NCBI GenBank assembly: GCA_001970955.1
Contig: MPUH01000767.1
Span: 1 to 35,849, forward strand
Source of the DNA: Stentor coeruleus
Taxonomy: Eukaryota; Ciliophora; Heterotrichea; Heterotrichida; Stentoridae
Length of the DNA: 35,849 nucleotides
Direction of reading: 5' to 3'
Position numbers and translations under genes: made by a program. How positions within the stretch are numbered: the stretch's first letter is position 1; each line of letters begins with the position of its first letter. Under the pieces are notes generated by a model. That model searched no databases. It was given only the letters and a program-made list of their open reading frames with translations, and was not told the DNA's origin. This document shows, in pieces, positions 18,944 to 28,024 of this stretch.

Positions 18944-20188
18944 CTAAACTGTTTTTATTCTATGATCTACTTTGATTGTTAAATTCTGTTTGTCGTAACT
19001 AGCATGGAAAGGTCTTGGACGAGTCATGGCATATCTTCTCATTAGAGTTTTAGCCTCACGGAAATTCTCACAAAACCAATAAATTGACTGGAGATGACGA
19101 CGATGGTATTTCATATTGCAAGCTTGGAATGGGTCTAAGTGTCTAATTTCAGGCTTGATACTAACAGCATGTTCAATTTCATCAAACGAGCTCAAAACAC
19201 GTGCTCCGTATACTTTTCTAAGCCCTTGATCATTCATCAAAAGTCCAAGTTCAACACTATAGAAATACAAAGTTGTTAGTTTGACAATATCTTCGTTTGT
19301 TGCACCCAATGAAGTCAAACCAATTTCCTGAACAAAATCAGAAAACTCAGTATCAGCCAACATAGGAGCATGTCCTAATACTTCATGGGCAACATCAGGG
19401 TCAATTGAGAAAAATGGTAGTGAAGGGTGGCGCATGTGCAAAGTTGAAGGGAAGACTTTGAAAGCTAAACAATTAAGGAAATCTCTATCACTCTCTAATC
19501 CTGAGATAGGTTTCAGTTGGAAGCCTGTTTTTTTCATCAGATATGAGTTAACATCTGATATTTGAGGCACTTCGTTTTCTTTAATTAACCCTCTTTCCTC
19601 CATGTCTTTGAAATTATTGTAGTACTCAGTGCAAGCGTGTTTTTTGAAATAAGGAGTCACTGCATGGTATAGGCTTTTCCATGTCTGTGTTTCCTGTTCA
19701 GTATAAGCAATCTTTGGGATTTTATCCCCAATTTTTATTGAATTTGCTATTTCTGCAAACTCAGCCCTTCGAGTTTTGAATGCCTCATCTTTGTGCCCTG
19801 GATGATCCCATGGCAGTTCGTGGTTAACTTGTGGCATGGCATCAAGGTCAGACAGCCTACGTGGAAACCAAGGAACTTCAATAGATCCAAGGAGAGTGAC
19901 ATCACCACATGTTTGCTTAATGAATGCACAAACATTATCAAGAGCTGAGATGTTTGGGGTTTCTACGTCAACTATGAAGGTATATCCTTTATCTGCATCT
20001 CGCATATGTGCTGGACGGGACTCAATATGAGTGAGATTCATTTTGTTGTCAAGGATTGCTTGAAGGATATCTCTTAAACCGCTCTGCTTATTTTTTTGAA
20101 CAGTGAACATAAGAGCAGCCATGTCATTAACTTCGAATTTTGGCTTGATTGCTTTCGAGAATGATCGAAGGGCTCGGGATAGAAACAT
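18944..20188 (-). CDS. aromatic amino acid hydroxylase (phenylalanine hydroxylase type)
   Basis: A 414-aa iron- and tetrahydropterin-dependent hydroxylase. An ACT regulatory domain spans about residues 24-100, with the substrate-sensing run HIESRPAH. The catalytic domain follows: EVPWFPRRLSDLDAM (104-118), DHPGHKD (128-134), and the iron ligands H268 and H273 in AHEVLGHAP and E313 in SVELGL. Phe hydroxylase (Tyr synthesis) is the most likely activity; Trp or Tyr hydroxylase cannot be excluded. Two oddities: the first 18 residues (MFLSRALRSFSKAIKPK) look like a mitochondrial presequence, and the protein ends right after the catalytic domain, without the tetramerisation helix of animal enzymes. 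The start context is TTATAATG. Confidence 0.93.
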   Translation of the reverse strand: MFLSRALRSFSKAIKPKFEVNDMAALMFTVQKNKQSGLRDILQAILDNKMNLTHIESRPAHMRDADKGYTFIVDVETPNISALDNVCAFIKQTCGDVTLLGSIEVPWFPRRLSDLDAMPQVNHELPWDHPGHKDEAFKTRRAEFAEIANSIKIGDKIPKIAYTEQETQTWKSLYHAVTPYFKKHACTEYYNNFKDMEERGLIKENEVPQISDVNSYLMKKTGFQLKPISGLESDRDFLNCLAFKVFPSTLHMRHPSLPFFSIDPDVAHEVLGHAPMLADTEFSDFVQEIGLTSLGATNEDIVKLTTLYFYSVELGLLMNDQGLRKVYGARVLSSFDEIEHAVSIKPEIRHLDPFQACNMKYHRRHLQSIYWFCENFREAKTLMRRYAMTRPRPFHASYDKQNLTIKVDHRIKTV

Positions 20189-21109
20189 TATAAATGGCTA
20201 TTTTTGACATTGGATGAAGAATAAATATTAGAGAACTGAAAATAACTAATTAGGATTGGGATGAAATAATATGAGAAGAGAAAACTCTTACTATAATAAG
20301 AGAGAAAGTTTTAGAAACTTTGAAGTTAATGATGAGTTTGAATTTATTTTGGCGTTTCTTTGAAGTTTGATGACTATTGAAAAACTATAAAAGATAAAAA
20401 TGCTGAAAAATGAAAAACAAATTCTGATGTCTTTAAATTATTTAAACAAAAAATCTTAATGAAGAAGAATGAGTGAGCTAAAATGTTTTCATTTGCTCAT
20501 GCAGTTCAAAATTTTATAGATTTCTAATTACCATAGTTTAACTTAACCAAATATTATTACTTTAAATGCCTTTTTTTCTTAATTTAAGTATTGATGTATG
20601 AATTTGCTCATTTGCCAATACTTCACTCTGCTCAAATTGCTTATATTTAACTAATTTAATAATATTATTTTTGAAATATTAAATCGCTAAAATGAGAATT
20701 AAAGCATCTTGTAATAAACTTTAAAAACCTGAAATAACAGTATTGTAAGATGAAAATTTAGTTCCAATGGTCAGTCTCTATAGCATTAATTAATTCCTAA
20801 TTTTATTTACTATAAACTTATAATTTTCTTGATATATTTCATTATAATATTAGTTATTTTTTAGCAAATTATTAAAAACTTACAGCATACCTAAGATTCA
20901 AACATATATCCTAAATCATAATTTTCAAATTACTATTAGCATTGCTATTCGCATCTTTTAATATCCAATCCACCAAAACCAAAAAACACTTAGAAGCGCA
21001 TATAAACCTTAATCTTCAACTCTATCAAATCTTTATAAACGATATCATTCCCTTGAAAAAAATATTTTAAATAATTCTTTAAATTGGCGGGTTTATAATA
21101 AACTAATAA
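20189..21109. other. AT-rich divergent intergenic region
   Basis: The region lies between the hydroxylase (minus) and the small membrane protein gene (plus). A 30-codon frame at 20271-20363 (starts MRRENSYYNKRESFRNFEVN, ends TGA) looks mildly coding but is too short to call. The rest is AT-rich with no recognisable signal until the GC-rich motif at 21084. Confidence 0.45.
21084..21091 (+). promoter_or_regulatory. E2F-like motif (TTGGCGGG) before a start codon
   Basis: TTGGCGGG sits 18 bp before the ATG at 21110 in otherwise AT-rich DNA, followed by TTTATAATAAAC. Position and sequence are compatible with an E2F/DP-type promoter site. It is the same core as the motif at 18848. Not proven. Confidence 0.3.
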
Positions 21110-21409
21110 ATGATTGTTCTAGGAACTGGTCTTTCAGTAATTACTTTACTAGGCTTCCTTTCAAGTAATAGCAATTTCATGACATCAGCTGGCAAGTATT
21201 TAGAAATCATTTTCTTGATGGTAATAATCTTTGCTTTTTTTGCATATGTTAAACTTTCTCCTAGTAAAGGTCAAAAAATTGAATATGCCAAACATATATC
21301 TTCACAGGAATTTGAACGACAAAGGACTTTATATACAGAACTTAAAGCAAAGGAGCTTATTGAGTCTCCACAATACAAAGCTTTTACAAGAAAGCGGGGC
21401 AATCTTTAA
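21110..21409 (+). CDS. small two-helix membrane protein, 99 aa
   Basis: Unrecognised. Two hydrophobic helices are visible, at about residues 2-17 (IVLGTGLSVITLLGFL) and 29-47 (YLEIIFLMVIIFAFFAYVKL). A charged helical C-terminus follows (QEFERQRTLYTELKAKELIE), then a basic end. The topology suggests an organelle or ER membrane hairpin with a cytosolic tail. The start context is AATAAATG. It is convergent with the CFAP20-domain gene, with 46 bp between stops. The compact fit between neighbours and the sensible protein favour a real gene. Confidence 0.65.
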   Translation: MIVLGTGLSVITLLGFLSSNSNFMTSAGKYLEIIFLMVIIFAFFAYVKLSPSKGQKIEYAKHISSQEFERQRTLYTELKAKELIESPQYKAFTRKRGNL

Positions 21410-21455
21410 ATTTTATACTTATTTATGTTAATTAGTTTTAGACTATATAATAAAG

Positions 21456-22496
21456 CTATTGAAACCCATCATAGTACTTCTCTACTGGATTATAAGTGAT
21501 GTTGTCTTTTAAGTTGACAAATGGAGGAGTAAAATGCCTTACTTGGCATATTTGAGACAGTTTGCTTAAGTAGTAATCTGGAGAGTTTTCTATGTTTTTT
21601 TGAGGACTGGGAGTTAGCATATCAGCCCAAGACGATTTCTCAGCTTCAATACTTTCTTCAATACTATCTTCTTCATGTCTATTCATGTTTCGTGAGTGAT
21701 TGTGAGTTATTTTCCTTTTCATTTCTTTGTCTATGGATTCTTGTCGTTGAGGACTCCGAAATAGCAATCTAGCTCCTAGATTTATGCTTTTAATATAGTC
21801 TTTCTTAAAAGCTTTAAGATCTTTCATACTCTCAAGTTCCTGTTTAAAAGGACTAGCTCTTGGTTTATAGTAGTATTTTTTATTAACCTTAGCCGGCGAG
21901 TTAGAATAATATATCGGCCTAGCTTGTGGAAAAGACGCACTATCTAATTCTTGTGTTGAAATAGGGAACTTAGGCACTTCACTAATGCTTGGCAGAAGCT
22001 CATCAGCAGGAAGCATTAAAGAGACAATCTTCCTGAGCTTCAAAGTTCCACTTATAAAAATACTATCCAATGATCTAAAAGAATGTGTGGGAAAGCACAT
22101 TGTAAAAATTGAACTCATATCCAAAGACAAATTGACCCAAGCATTCCTCATAATAATTGAATGAGGTATTCTTGCATGCATAGCATTTCTGATAACCTGC
22201 TTGCCCTGTGTGAAAATAAGCCTCCTCTTCATGCCATCTGAATCCGTTGTAGCCAACTCAATAGTCATGAGCTTACCAGGATAAACAAAAACCTGAAGCA
22301 ATAAAAAAGGTCTAACAACTTCTAGTGTCTCTCTTGGAGAACGGGGAATAGTCAAATTCCCAGTGTCAAAATTAAGCAAATAGCATTTACAAAAACTGTC
22401 GTATTCAACATTCACTGTTCCTTGGAGTAAGACTGATTTTAGTCCAGCTTTATTGACAGTGTTAAGGATTTCTGAGTATTGCACATGATTTCTCAT
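21456..22496 (-). CDS. CFAP20-domain protein (CFAP20DC-like)
   Basis: A 346-aa protein whose first roughly 165 residues form a CFAP20 (DUF667) domain. Family-typical runs are LLLQVFVYPGKLMTIELATT, GMKRRLIF, HARIPHSIIMRNAWVNLSLD and FRSLDSIFISGTLKLRKI. The order and wording match CFAP20DC (C3orf67) better than CFAP20 itself. The remaining half is Ser/Lys-rich and probably disordered. CFAP20-domain proteins are tied to axonemes and microtubule inner junctions; the exact role of the DC branch is little known. The gene is divergent from the PH-domain gene with only 87 bp between the two start codons, so the promoters must overlap. Confidence 0.88.
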   Translation of the reverse strand: MRNHVQYSEILNTVNKAGLKSVLLQGTVNVEYDSFCKCYLLNFDTGNLTIPRSPRETLEVVRPFLLLQVFVYPGKLMTIELATTDSDGMKRRLIFTQGKQVIRNAMHARIPHSIIMRNAWVNLSLDMSSIFTMCFPTHSFRSLDSIFISGTLKLRKIVSLMLPADELLPSISEVPKFPISTQELDSASFPQARPIYYSNSPAKVNKKYYYKPRASPFKQELESMKDLKAFKKDYIKSINLGARLLFRSPQRQESIDKEMKRKITHNHSRNMNRHEEDSIEESIEAEKSSWADMLTPSPQKNIENSPDYYLSKLSQICQVRHFTPPFVNLKDNITYNPVEKYYDGFQ

Positions 22497-22583
22497 ATCT
22501 TTACTTGTATTAAGCTATAGATTTTTTTTGTAAACTTATAGAGAGTTAATATAGTAGGGTTAGAAGAATATACTTGGATCATA

Positions 22584-22964
22584 ATGGTGGAAAGCAATGG
22601 AGCTGAAAATTTCGAAGTAATAATAAAAGAAGGCTGGGTCGAGAAAAGAAGCAGGTTTATTAAAGAGTGGAGAAGGCGCTGGATGGTCCTTACCCCTAGA
22701 TTCCTTTTTACTTTTAAGAATCAGCAAGGATATAAAGATACACCAACTGAAAGGCTGCGTTTACAAGAGTGTGCGACTGTGAAGTCTTCGGAAGAAGAAC
22801 TTAAAAAAGACTTTTCCTTTAGGATTGATACTAGAGACAGAAGTTTTTATTTCGCTGCTATGGATGTTACAGATAAAGAGTCTTGGATTGGCAGCATTGG
22901 TAGAGTGATGGTTAGACCTACTGTGATGAGGAGTCTAAGTGAAGAAGAAGCTCTGAACAGATAA
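22584..22964 (+). CDS. stand-alone PH-domain protein, 126 aa
   Basis: Almost the whole protein is one pleckstrin homology domain: KEGWVEKRSRFIKEWRRRWM at about 14-33, then VLTPRFLFTFKN, a variable loop, FSFRIDTRDRSFYFAA, and the closing helix with the invariant Trp (DKESWIGSIGRV). The basic beta1-beta2 loop (KRSRFIKEWRRRW) could bind phosphoinositides; this is inferred. No other domain is present, so it may act as a membrane-lipid adaptor. The start context is TCATAATG. It is convergent with the TTLL gene, 44 bp away. Confidence 0.85.
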   Translation: MVESNGAENFEVIIKEGWVEKRSRFIKEWRRRWMVLTPRFLFTFKNQQGYKDTPTERLRLQECATVKSSEEELKKDFSFRIDTRDRSFYFAAMDVTDKESWIGSIGRVMVRPTVMRSLSEEEALNR

Positions 22965-23008
22965 TTAATAGCAAGATTTTAGTATTGTAAGAAATAAAGC
23001 TTATATTT

Positions 23009-24787
23009 TCAATCTTCTGGATAAGTTTTTTGATAAACAAACGCCCCAGAGCCTTGGCCTTTTCTGTATATTTTGCCTAAATAATTAAAAAGTATAGTGT
23101 TATAGGGCCTTTCTCGTTCAAAGAGGTTTTTATAGTTAGCTGAGAGTTCAGATGGGAAAATTCTTTCGAAATTTCCTCTGCGTTTATATTCATCATTAGC
23201 TTCTTTTATGATAGATTTTTCTTCTTTGCTATCAACCTCACTAAAACTATCAAAACCGTGTCTTAAAGAAGAGTCCATATATTTTTTCGGCTTACTTCCT
23301 GATGAAAAACCTGTTTTCTGCATATAAGCTAAGTAATTCAGAGCTTTGTTCTGAGTGCCACTACCTTTATTATTCCGGTAGCAGTTTGATATCACTCCTG
23401 AAAGGGTGAAAAGTTCAGAAATCATCTCGCCTTTGATCTTTTGGTCAATAGGAGCATCGCAATTCATGCTCGGCGACAGATTTACTTCAAGTAACCATGG
23501 ATTTAAGGTATCGTCTATAATAACATCAAATCCTAGTAACTCAAAGCAGTTTGTTCTATAAGGTAAATACATTTCACACCCTGAAAAAACTATACCTTCA
23601 ATTGAAATTATAGCTTTTATTACCAAGTCTTTGATTTTTGCCCATAAGTTCTCATCATCTATTCCTTGCTCGATAAATAGTTTTCTTAATGCTGTTATAC
23701 TCCATTTACTACCTTTACCGTCTTCTAAAGCGTTATTGTTTTCAACAAAGTTATCAGAGTATTTATTTACTGAGTAGTTTGTTAGGAACATAAATCGATT
23801 TTTACCATTACCATTGTATTTTTGAGTAGCAAACCTGACTAGACCTTCTTTATACATGTAGATTCTTAAAGGGTTAAAGCAAGTTATTGCAATGTAGATT
23901 CTCAAATCAAATTTTAGGCCATCTATAAGTAACGGGTTTTCTATGTACTGAGAAACCACATGGTCTTTTTTTGGAATTTCAGAAAACTTGTTAGTCAAAA
24001 AAATTCCCTTTCCTTGACTACTAGCACTAGGCTTGACAATCCATGTTGCATTGATTAAATTCATTTCATATTCTAATTGTCCTGCATCTTGAGGCATTAT
24101 ATATGTCTTTGGGACGAAGTCAAATGCTCTAGCTCCATGAAGGACCTGCATTTTAGCTAGATTCTTGTACATCAAATCTTTTCTTGTTATCTCATGGCTA
24201 CGGGGGAAATGGTTTACTTTCTGATACTTGGTTAATTGCTGATATATATTGCTTTTAAGGGGCCCTCCGTGCCACATTATAGTCCAAGTGTTAGAATTCC
24301 CTTGAACTTCTTTAAAACCATTGTCTTCTAGTGTATATCTTATAAGCTTTACATCTGAATTCTGCATTTTAAAAAAATATTGTGTGTCTTGCAATATATT
24401 AGGTCTAATGGACATCGGGTCAATATAAGGACGAAAAATCAAGAACTTTTTCGGCTTAATGGTTTTTGTCGTAGTATCCTCTGAATCTTTGCGCATCCAT
24501 AGTACCGGTGCCCCTGTTTTATTCACAACCTCTTTTTTATACTCCTCATCAGTAGCTTTGTAAAATTCTTGAATATCATTAATCAACCCTTCTTCGATTT
24601 CTGAATCTTTTTTTTGTTCAGGAATCAGCTCAGCTTTTATTTCAATCTGTTTCTTGGATTTCGAAGTATTTGCCACATTCACAGGACGAGGGTTACGAAT
24701 TCTAAACCCTCTATTATTAGTAGTTTTAGTGGGGAACTTGGGCTTGCTGTTGAGCATTTTGATTATGTTTTCCAGTTCTGGATCCAT
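23009..24787 (-). CDS. tubulin tyrosine ligase-like enzyme (polyglutamylase type)
   Basis: A 592-aa TTLL enzyme with an ATP-grasp core, which adds glutamates (or glycines) to tubulin tails of axonemes and cortical microtubules. Motifs include HFPRSHEITRKDLMYKNL (193-210), the ATP loop WIVKPSASSQGKGIFL (249-264), VVSQYIENPLLIDGLKFDLR (277-296), TNYSVNK (336-342), ELLGFDVIIDDTLNPWLLEV, and NLSPSMNCD with the metal-binding Asn. The pattern is closest to the TTLL4/5 glutamylase branch; glycylase activity is less likely but not excluded. The first roughly 110 residues are a basic, disordered leader. All catalytic motifs are present. The start context is ATTAAATG. Confidence 0.93.
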   Translation of the reverse strand: MDPELENIIKMLNSKPKFPTKTTNNRGFRIRNPRPVNVANTSKSKKQIEIKAELIPEQKKDSEIEEGLINDIQEFYKATDEEYKKEVVNKTGAPVLWMRKDSEDTTTKTIKPKKFLIFRPYIDPMSIRPNILQDTQYFFKMQNSDVKLIRYTLEDNGFKEVQGNSNTWTIMWHGGPLKSNIYQQLTKYQKVNHFPRSHEITRKDLMYKNLAKMQVLHGARAFDFVPKTYIMPQDAGQLEYEMNLINATWIVKPSASSQGKGIFLTNKFSEIPKKDHVVSQYIENPLLIDGLKFDLRIYIAITCFNPLRIYMYKEGLVRFATQKYNGNGKNRFMFLTNYSVNKYSDNFVENNNALEDGKGSKWSITALRKLFIEQGIDDENLWAKIKDLVIKAIISIEGIVFSGCEMYLPYRTNCFELLGFDVIIDDTLNPWLLEVNLSPSMNCDAPIDQKIKGEMISELFTLSGVISNCYRNNKGSGTQNKALNYLAYMQKTGFSSGSKPKKYMDSSLRHGFDSFSEVDSKEEKSIIKEANDEYKRRGNFERIFPSELSANYKNLFERERPYNTILFNYLGKIYRKGQGSGAFVYQKTYPED

Positions 24788-24943
24788 TTAATAAACTTTT
24801 TAAATGAATACTTATAATGCCCTCCATTTAAAAGAAGAAATTTGCGTTTAGGATCAAAATGATACAGTTTCTGTTTGAAAATTTATAGAAAAAAAGACGC
24901 TTAAGGTGTAAGTTGTTATTTATCTCAAATTCGAAAAGCTATT

Positions 24944-25465
24944 TTAATATTTTTTGTTAAAAGTAAATCCTTGTAAACGACTAATAAGGTTTTTAGCTTC
25001 CATTTTACTAAGTTTTTTTACCGGAGCAGTCTCAATGAAGTTTAGGTCTGTTTTTTCAACTTTTGCTTCTGGAGATAGAGAATTATAAGGGCTTAAAGCC
25101 GATTTATACCCTATTCCTGACTTTAAGAATCTATCAGGCTTATCTCGTTTGTATAATAAATTGCCTTGCTTTGTTCTTTCCTTCGCTGGCTCTAAAGCTT
25201 CTCGAGCAGCATGAGCTTTTTCAATTAATATTTGGTGTGATTCTTCAGCAGCTTCATAAATACTCTTAGGACTATCTAATATTTTCAACCTTGTTAGAAC
25301 AGGAGTTCTATTCTGTAACTTGAATTTTCCTTCAGATAATGGTTTTGGTAACTCTAAAATTGGGCTTATTGCAATCCTTGGACGATTACTTAGTGATCGA
25401 ACAATATCTCTTTCCTCTCTTAAGGATTTCAGTTTAATAGGGGTACGTTGTGTGCGTTCTTCCAT
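24944..25465 (-). CDS. unknown 173-aa basic protein
   Basis: Not recognised. It is rich in Lys, Arg, Pro and Ser, with one likely helix in the middle (ESHQILIEKAHAAREALEPA) and short Pro motifs (ISPILELPKPLSEGKFK). There are no membrane spans or Cys clusters. The start (MEERTQRTPIKLKSLREERD) follows AT-rich sequence and the frame ends in TAA. It lies in the same direction as the TTLL gene, 156 bp upstream. Its codon use resembles the neighbours, which favours a real gene. Confidence 0.62.
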   Translation of the reverse strand: MEERTQRTPIKLKSLREERDIVRSLSNRPRIAISPILELPKPLSEGKFKLQNRTPVLTRLKILDSPKSIYEAAEESHQILIEKAHAAREALEPAKERTKQGNLLYKRDKPDRFLKSGIGYKSALSPYNSLSPEAKVEKTDLNFIETAPVKKLSKMEAKNLISRLQGFTFNKKY

Positions 25466-25631
25466 AGTTATTTATTTGCTTTCATTTATACACAATGACT
25501 ATTCTATTACAACAAATAACTGAGCTTAATCATTCATTTTCTCTCAGCTACAGAAAACTCAAATTATTAAAAAGCTCAAATATATAAAAAATCTACGATT
25601 CTAGACCTTAGTAATAGCTTAATCTAATGAA

Positions 25632-27627
25632 CTATTCTGGGTAAGTGAGTATATTAAAGCGACTTTCATAGAGAAGCCTGCTTAAAATATTGGCGCAATC
25701 CTGACATTCACAATAGCATTGTCTAAAAACATAAGCATATGCTGTCTGCAAAATAAACTATCTAGTCCTTACCATGAATTTTTCTTGCTTCATATTGTGA
25801 ATGACGTTGTTTGAAGGGTTTAACGGATCAGGGATCATAAACCCATTGTGAACCTATCTTAATACTTACTGTTTTGTTTTTAAACTCTCTATTATCCCAT
25901 CCTTCATAGTCAATGAGCACATACTTGTTGTTTATATGTCCACTAAGGTAAAATTCAAAGAACTTTATAAGAATCTCTGCTTCACTTTTTTGCTTCTCAT
26001 AATTCGCGAAATTCCAATCATTCATATTTTCCTGATACAAATACACTAATAGTAAAAACAACCCATAGCTACTAATCCCACCTTTAAACGGTTCATGAAA
26101 ATTGCAAAAGTACATCAGTTGCTTCAATATCATATACACAGATTTTATTGTTGAATAAATGCCCAAATACTTTTTTACTAGCTGTGTGCACTCAACACCT
26201 TTATGCTTGGGTTCTTGAACGGTTATGTCAACTTTAACTTCTTGGCCTTTGATTTCAGTATGGATTTTCAATAATGGAATTGTCGCTGTGAATATCTTAT
26301 CCGACTTTTTTACTGTTAAGTTTTTCTCGATTTTTGGAATTAGATCTTTAAGGATTTGCAAAGTTGGAGTGGATATATTTTGGATAACCATGTCTATATC
26401 TGAATAAGGCAAAAGTAGTCCAGTGGCGTATGATCCAAAAATTTCAATATTGCAACCGCGGACAGAATCTTGTATCAAAGATTTAAACGTTGTTACAGCT
26501 TCAGAATAGCACTGCTCAACCCTGGAAAACCATCTTTCTTGATCTCTAACAAATTGGGTTATATCTGCTTGAAGTTGGTCTTTAATCTGTTCAAAAGACT
26601 TATCTTTATTATATTTCAAGTAAATCGCTGTCTTTTTAACCTTCAAATTATAACTATTTGACTGATTCGCTAAGGCTTCCTTGTATTCATTATTCTCTTT
26701 TTCCAAAACTTTACACTTTAAAATCGTCACTCTTAAGCATTCTTCAGTCTCCTGCTGTTTTCTTTTATCTGCTGATTCTTGTATCCTATCTATAAATTGT
26801 GAAAGTGTCGGCACACAGTCCAAACAAAAAACCTCTGCCATTTGCCTGCACTTTGAACACTCTCCAAGTTCTCTGTCAAGCTTTTTCTTAAACCCTTTTC
26901 CCCCCCGCTTCCCCCCTCTTCCTCTTCTTGTATCCCAAGCTTCGTCTTTACTCACATATTTTTTTGAACTTACCATTGCCAAGCTTTTCCCATGAGCTTC
27001 TTCAATAGGAGTTTTTCCTTTACAATTTTTAATGCTTTTATCAGCGAGCTGAATCAAAACATCGATACAAGACTTTCGATCATGACGAAATGCTAAATGC
27101 AAAGGTGTATCATTGTTAATATCTAAAGCATTGACGTCAAGTCTTTGTGAAATTAGATACTCCAATGAATCTTTATGCCCGTTCATTGCCGCATAATGAA
27201 GTGCTGTTCCACTGTTCATATCTTTTCCGCATATATCAGCATCTTTTTCGTGAAGGAGCTTTATAAGCTCAATTGGATCAGAGTTATGCTGTAGTAAAGC
27301 TAGCATTATTGTTGTCCTATGCTGCCGATCTATTTCTTTAGCACTTGCTCCTTTGAAAAGTAAGAATCTCACCGCTTCTAAGTGCCCTTTGCTACAAGCG
27401 ACGAGAATACAGTTTTGTGAGCGCTGATCTTTGTAATTAACGTCTGCTCCGTGCATTATGAGGAGTTTTAAAGTTTCGATGTGGTCTTGTGTGAAATCTC
27501 GTGCTTCAATGCATTTCATTGCAGCGGAGGACATTGAAAGTTTGTCTACGCTATTGCTTGATAAAAATTTCTCTAGTTCACTTACCTTTCCTAGTTCAGA
27601 GTAGTTTAGTAAATCTATTCGAAACAT
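25632..27627 (-). CDS. ankyrin - CxxC - Trf4-like nucleotidyltransferase fusion
   Basis: A 654-aa protein in three exons. Ankyrin repeats span about residues 35-210 (TALHYAAMNGHKDSLEYLI and DTPLHLAFRHDRKSCIDVLI are clear). A basic GR/GK-rich linker (234-250) precedes CSKCRQMAEVFCLDC (257-271), a CxxC-x7-CxxC zinc site like the first half of a B-box. After a short coil comes a Trf4/TUTase-type domain: FGSYATGL (397-404), D410-x-D412 and D467 (KVDITV) form the catalytic triad, then SSYGLFLLLVYLYQ. The PDPLNPSNNV element of this family appears only after the 16-nt intron at 25854 is spliced. Removing the 15-nt intron at 25758 then gives 41 more residues ending at 25632. It likely adds nucleotides to RNA 3' ends; the target is unknown. 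Confidence 0.88.
25758..25772 (-). other. 15-nt intron
   Basis: On the minus strand GTAAGGACTAGATAG, with CTA at positions 8-10 and an in-frame TAG at its own end. Splicing in phase 0 carries the reading frame on for 41 codons (FILQTAYAYVFRQCYCECQD and so on) to the TAG at 25632. Confidence 0.75.
25854..25869 (-). other. 16-nt intron
   Basis: On the minus strand GTAAGTATTAAGATAG. Without splicing, the frame ends 13 codons later at a TGA. With splicing, the frame moves by one base and yields VHNGFMIPDPLNPSNNV, which contains the family-typical DPxxPxNNV element. That restored family motif is strong evidence for the intron. Confidence 0.82.
26893..26916 (-). other. G-rich homopurine tract inside coding sequence
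   Basis: The coding strand reads as three G runs (6, 7 and 3 G) split by AAGC and AAAA, encoding part of the GR/GK-rich linker of the nucleotidyltransferase fusion. It is extreme in this AT-rich window and has quadruplex potential. The exact run lengths decide the frame, and the frame is intact. Confidence 0.6.
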
Positions 27628-27717
27628 ATAAATGGTTTTTACATCTTACCTTAGTCTTTTAGGATATGCTTTGAATAATAATCAGAGTTTGTGATTGGTT
27701 TTTTTTTCTGAGGTATT

Positions 27718-27855
27718 ATGGAAAACAGTAAGGATTTAATTGCTGGCCGACAATCTTTTAAAAAATGCACGACCTATAGCTTTTCTTATGAAATTTATGC
27801 AAATCTAAGTAATTTTCTATATAATATAAGGGAATTGAGAAATGCCAATAGATAA
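27718..27855 (+). CDS. possible 45-aa small protein
   Basis: The ATG at 27718 opens MENSKDLIAGRQSFKKCTTY and a further 25 residues ending RELRNANR and TAA. Composition is more protein-like than most AT-rich chance frames here. It starts 90 bp from, and divergent to, the ankyrin-nucleotidyltransferase gene. No family is recognised; it may equally be a fragment, as the region is full of relics. Confidence 0.28.
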   Translation: MENSKDLIAGRQSFKKCTTYSFSYEIYANLSNFLYNIRELRNANR

Positions 27856-28024
27856 AAGATAAACTAACTTGCATACAGTCGGTAAGGCATCATATATAAG
27901 CAACCTAGAATATTGATAATTCTTTGCATAACTCTATATAAAAGATAACTAGCCTATTACACATAACTTAACAACACTTACTTTTTCTATTTTTTTCTAA
28001 AGAATTATTAAGCTTAATCATCAC

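Noticed and set aside
25828..25853. A 7-bp near-duplication (GATCCCT/GATCCGT) that seemed to frameshift the end of the nucleotidyltransferase.
   Set aside because: The 16-nt intron at 25854-25869 explains the frame change without any mutation and gives a better match to the family motif.
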